Positions 4,605 to 5,229 of a DNA stretch of 5,229 nucleotides are shown one piece after another. The stretch spans positions 1 through 5,229 of the forward strand of contig JAODNB010000323.1 in the NCBI GenBank assembly GCA_025464795.1, written 5' to 3'. The translations under genes and the position numbers were made by a program. This stretch comes from Frankiales bacterium (GTDB lineage Bacteria; Actinomycetota; Actinomycetes; Mycobacteriales; SCTD01). Every line of letters starts with the position of its first letter. Position 1 is the stretch's first letter. The notes below the pieces were generated by a model. It did no database searches. It saw only the letters and a program-made list of their open reading frames with translations, and was not told the DNA's origin.

Positions 4605-5229
4605 TGCAGAACGGGACCGACCAGGACGACCTCGCTCCCGCGACCGGCTCGGTGGCCGAGCACGACCTGGCCGTCGCCGTGAGCCATCTGCCGGACACCC
4701 ATTCGGTCGAGTTCCCCAGGAAGATCAGCGGCGCATACGACCGCTTCGAAGTCGACCGGTTCATGGGGCAGCTCGCGCTGGCGATCGCCGAGGTCCGGGC
4801 CGTCACCGCGAGCACGCGGGAGGAGCTCGCGGCGTTGCGGGCCGAGAACGCGAGGCTGCGCAGCGAGGCGGGCTCCGACGTCGAGGAGGAGATCACGGCC
4901 GGGGCGATGGGGCTGCTCACCCAGGCGCAGCTGATCGCCGACAAGGCGATCGCCGACGCCGAGCACTACGCTCGCGACCTGGTGCTCACCGCTCGCACCC
5001 AGTACCGCGAGATCCTGGAACGTGCCGAGACGAGCGCCGGCCAGGCGACCACGACGATCGGTGCGCAGCAGCAGCCCGGTCCGGCCGTTCCGGAGATCGA
5101 GTACGTCCGCACCTACGCTCGCGTGGCGCAGATCCAGCTGCGCTCGGTCCTCGAGTCCCTCACGGAACAGGTCGACCGCCTCGGCAGCCTGCCCCAACCC
5201 CCGCAGGAACCCGTGGCCCGGCCGGACGC
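4601..5229 (+). CDS. DivIVA-domain coiled-coil protein, 3' end cut by the window
   Basis: At least 209 residues are encoded before the window ends, with no stop seen. After a polar, acidic N-terminal extension of about 35 residues comes a DivIVA-type N-terminal domain (36-62) with VEFPRKISGAYDRFEVDRFM, matching the F-x-x-x-G-Y-x-x-x-E-V-D-x-F pattern. Phe38 with Arg40/Lys41 sits where DivIVA proteins insert into membrane. A coiled coil follows (about 63-92, TREELAALRAENARLRSE), then a second alanine-rich helix (about 96-145, LLTQAQLIADKAIADAEHYARDL) like actinobacterial Wag31/DivIVA relatives, a Gln/Pro break near 156-164 and a further helix (165-195). DivIVA proteins assemble at curved membrane, at poles or septa, and recruit partners. 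The long N-terminal extension shows it is not the main Wag31, whose domain starts near residue 10. It overlaps the globin-reductase by ATGA, implying co-translation and a shared function. The partner or site of action is inferred only. Confidence 0.88.
   Translation, partial: MMQNGTDQDDLAPATGSVAEHDLAVAVSHLPDTHSVEFPRKISGAYDRFEVDRFMGQLALAIAEVRAVTASTREELAALRAENARLRSEAGSDVEEEITAGAMGLLTQAQLIADKAIADAEHYARDLVLTARTQYREILERAETSAGQATTTIGAQQQPGPAVPEIEYVRTYARVAQIQLRSVLESLTEQVDRLGSLPQPPQEPVARPD

Noticed and set aside
1..5229. CRISPR array, insertion sequence, att site or phage genes
   Set aside because: No regularly spaced repeats, transposase or integrase motifs or terminal inverted repeats were found; the window looks like ordinary chromosomal metabolism genes.

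Overview
The window is high-GC DNA with codon third positions almost all G or C, GTG/ATG starts and hairpins without U-tracts. Together with a DivIVA-family polar-growth protein this points to an actinomycete chromosome. The species cannot be told from the sequence. The theme is haem/flavin redox chemistry, probably nitric oxide or oxygen defence.

Layout. (1) 47-706, plus strand: a small polytopic membrane protein resembling the Pyr4/PaxB-type integral-membrane terpene cyclases. (2) 707-1024: a convergent intergenic stretch with three hairpins, including a perfect 14-bp stem just past the stop of the next gene. (3) 1025-1408, minus strand: a single-domain cupin. (4) 1409-1750: non-coding, with a good candidate promoter for the cupin gene (TTGACG-N17-TAGGAC with a 12-bp palindrome in its spacer) and candidate terminator hairpins for the gene beyond. 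(5) 1751-2953, minus strand: a canonical full-length flavohaemoprotein (Hmp, 400 aa, nitric oxide dioxygenase). (6) 2954-3395: a divergent intergenic region holding an unexplained coding-like fragment, a short palindrome, and a leader ORF with a stronger ribosome site than the gene it precedes. (7) 3396-4604, plus strand: a second, diverged globin-reductase with altered flavin-site residues and a histidine-rich tail. (8) 4601 to the window end, plus strand: a DivIVA-domain coiled-coil protein overlapping gene 7 by ATGA, so the two are very likely translated together; it is cut by the window edge.

How the genes may work together. Hmp would oxidise NO to nitrate using O2 and NAD(P)H. The second globin-reductase keeps the haem ligand and NAD-binding glycine motif, but its flavin site is altered and it is coupled to a DivIVA protein. 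This suggests a specialised, perhaps pole- or membrane-localised redox role rather than a duplicate NO dioxygenase; that is inference. The most interesting unit is this diverged flavohaemoglobin-DivIVA operon, read divergently from an ordinary hmp. Links of the cupin and the terpene-cyclase-like gene to this unit are not shown by the sequence.
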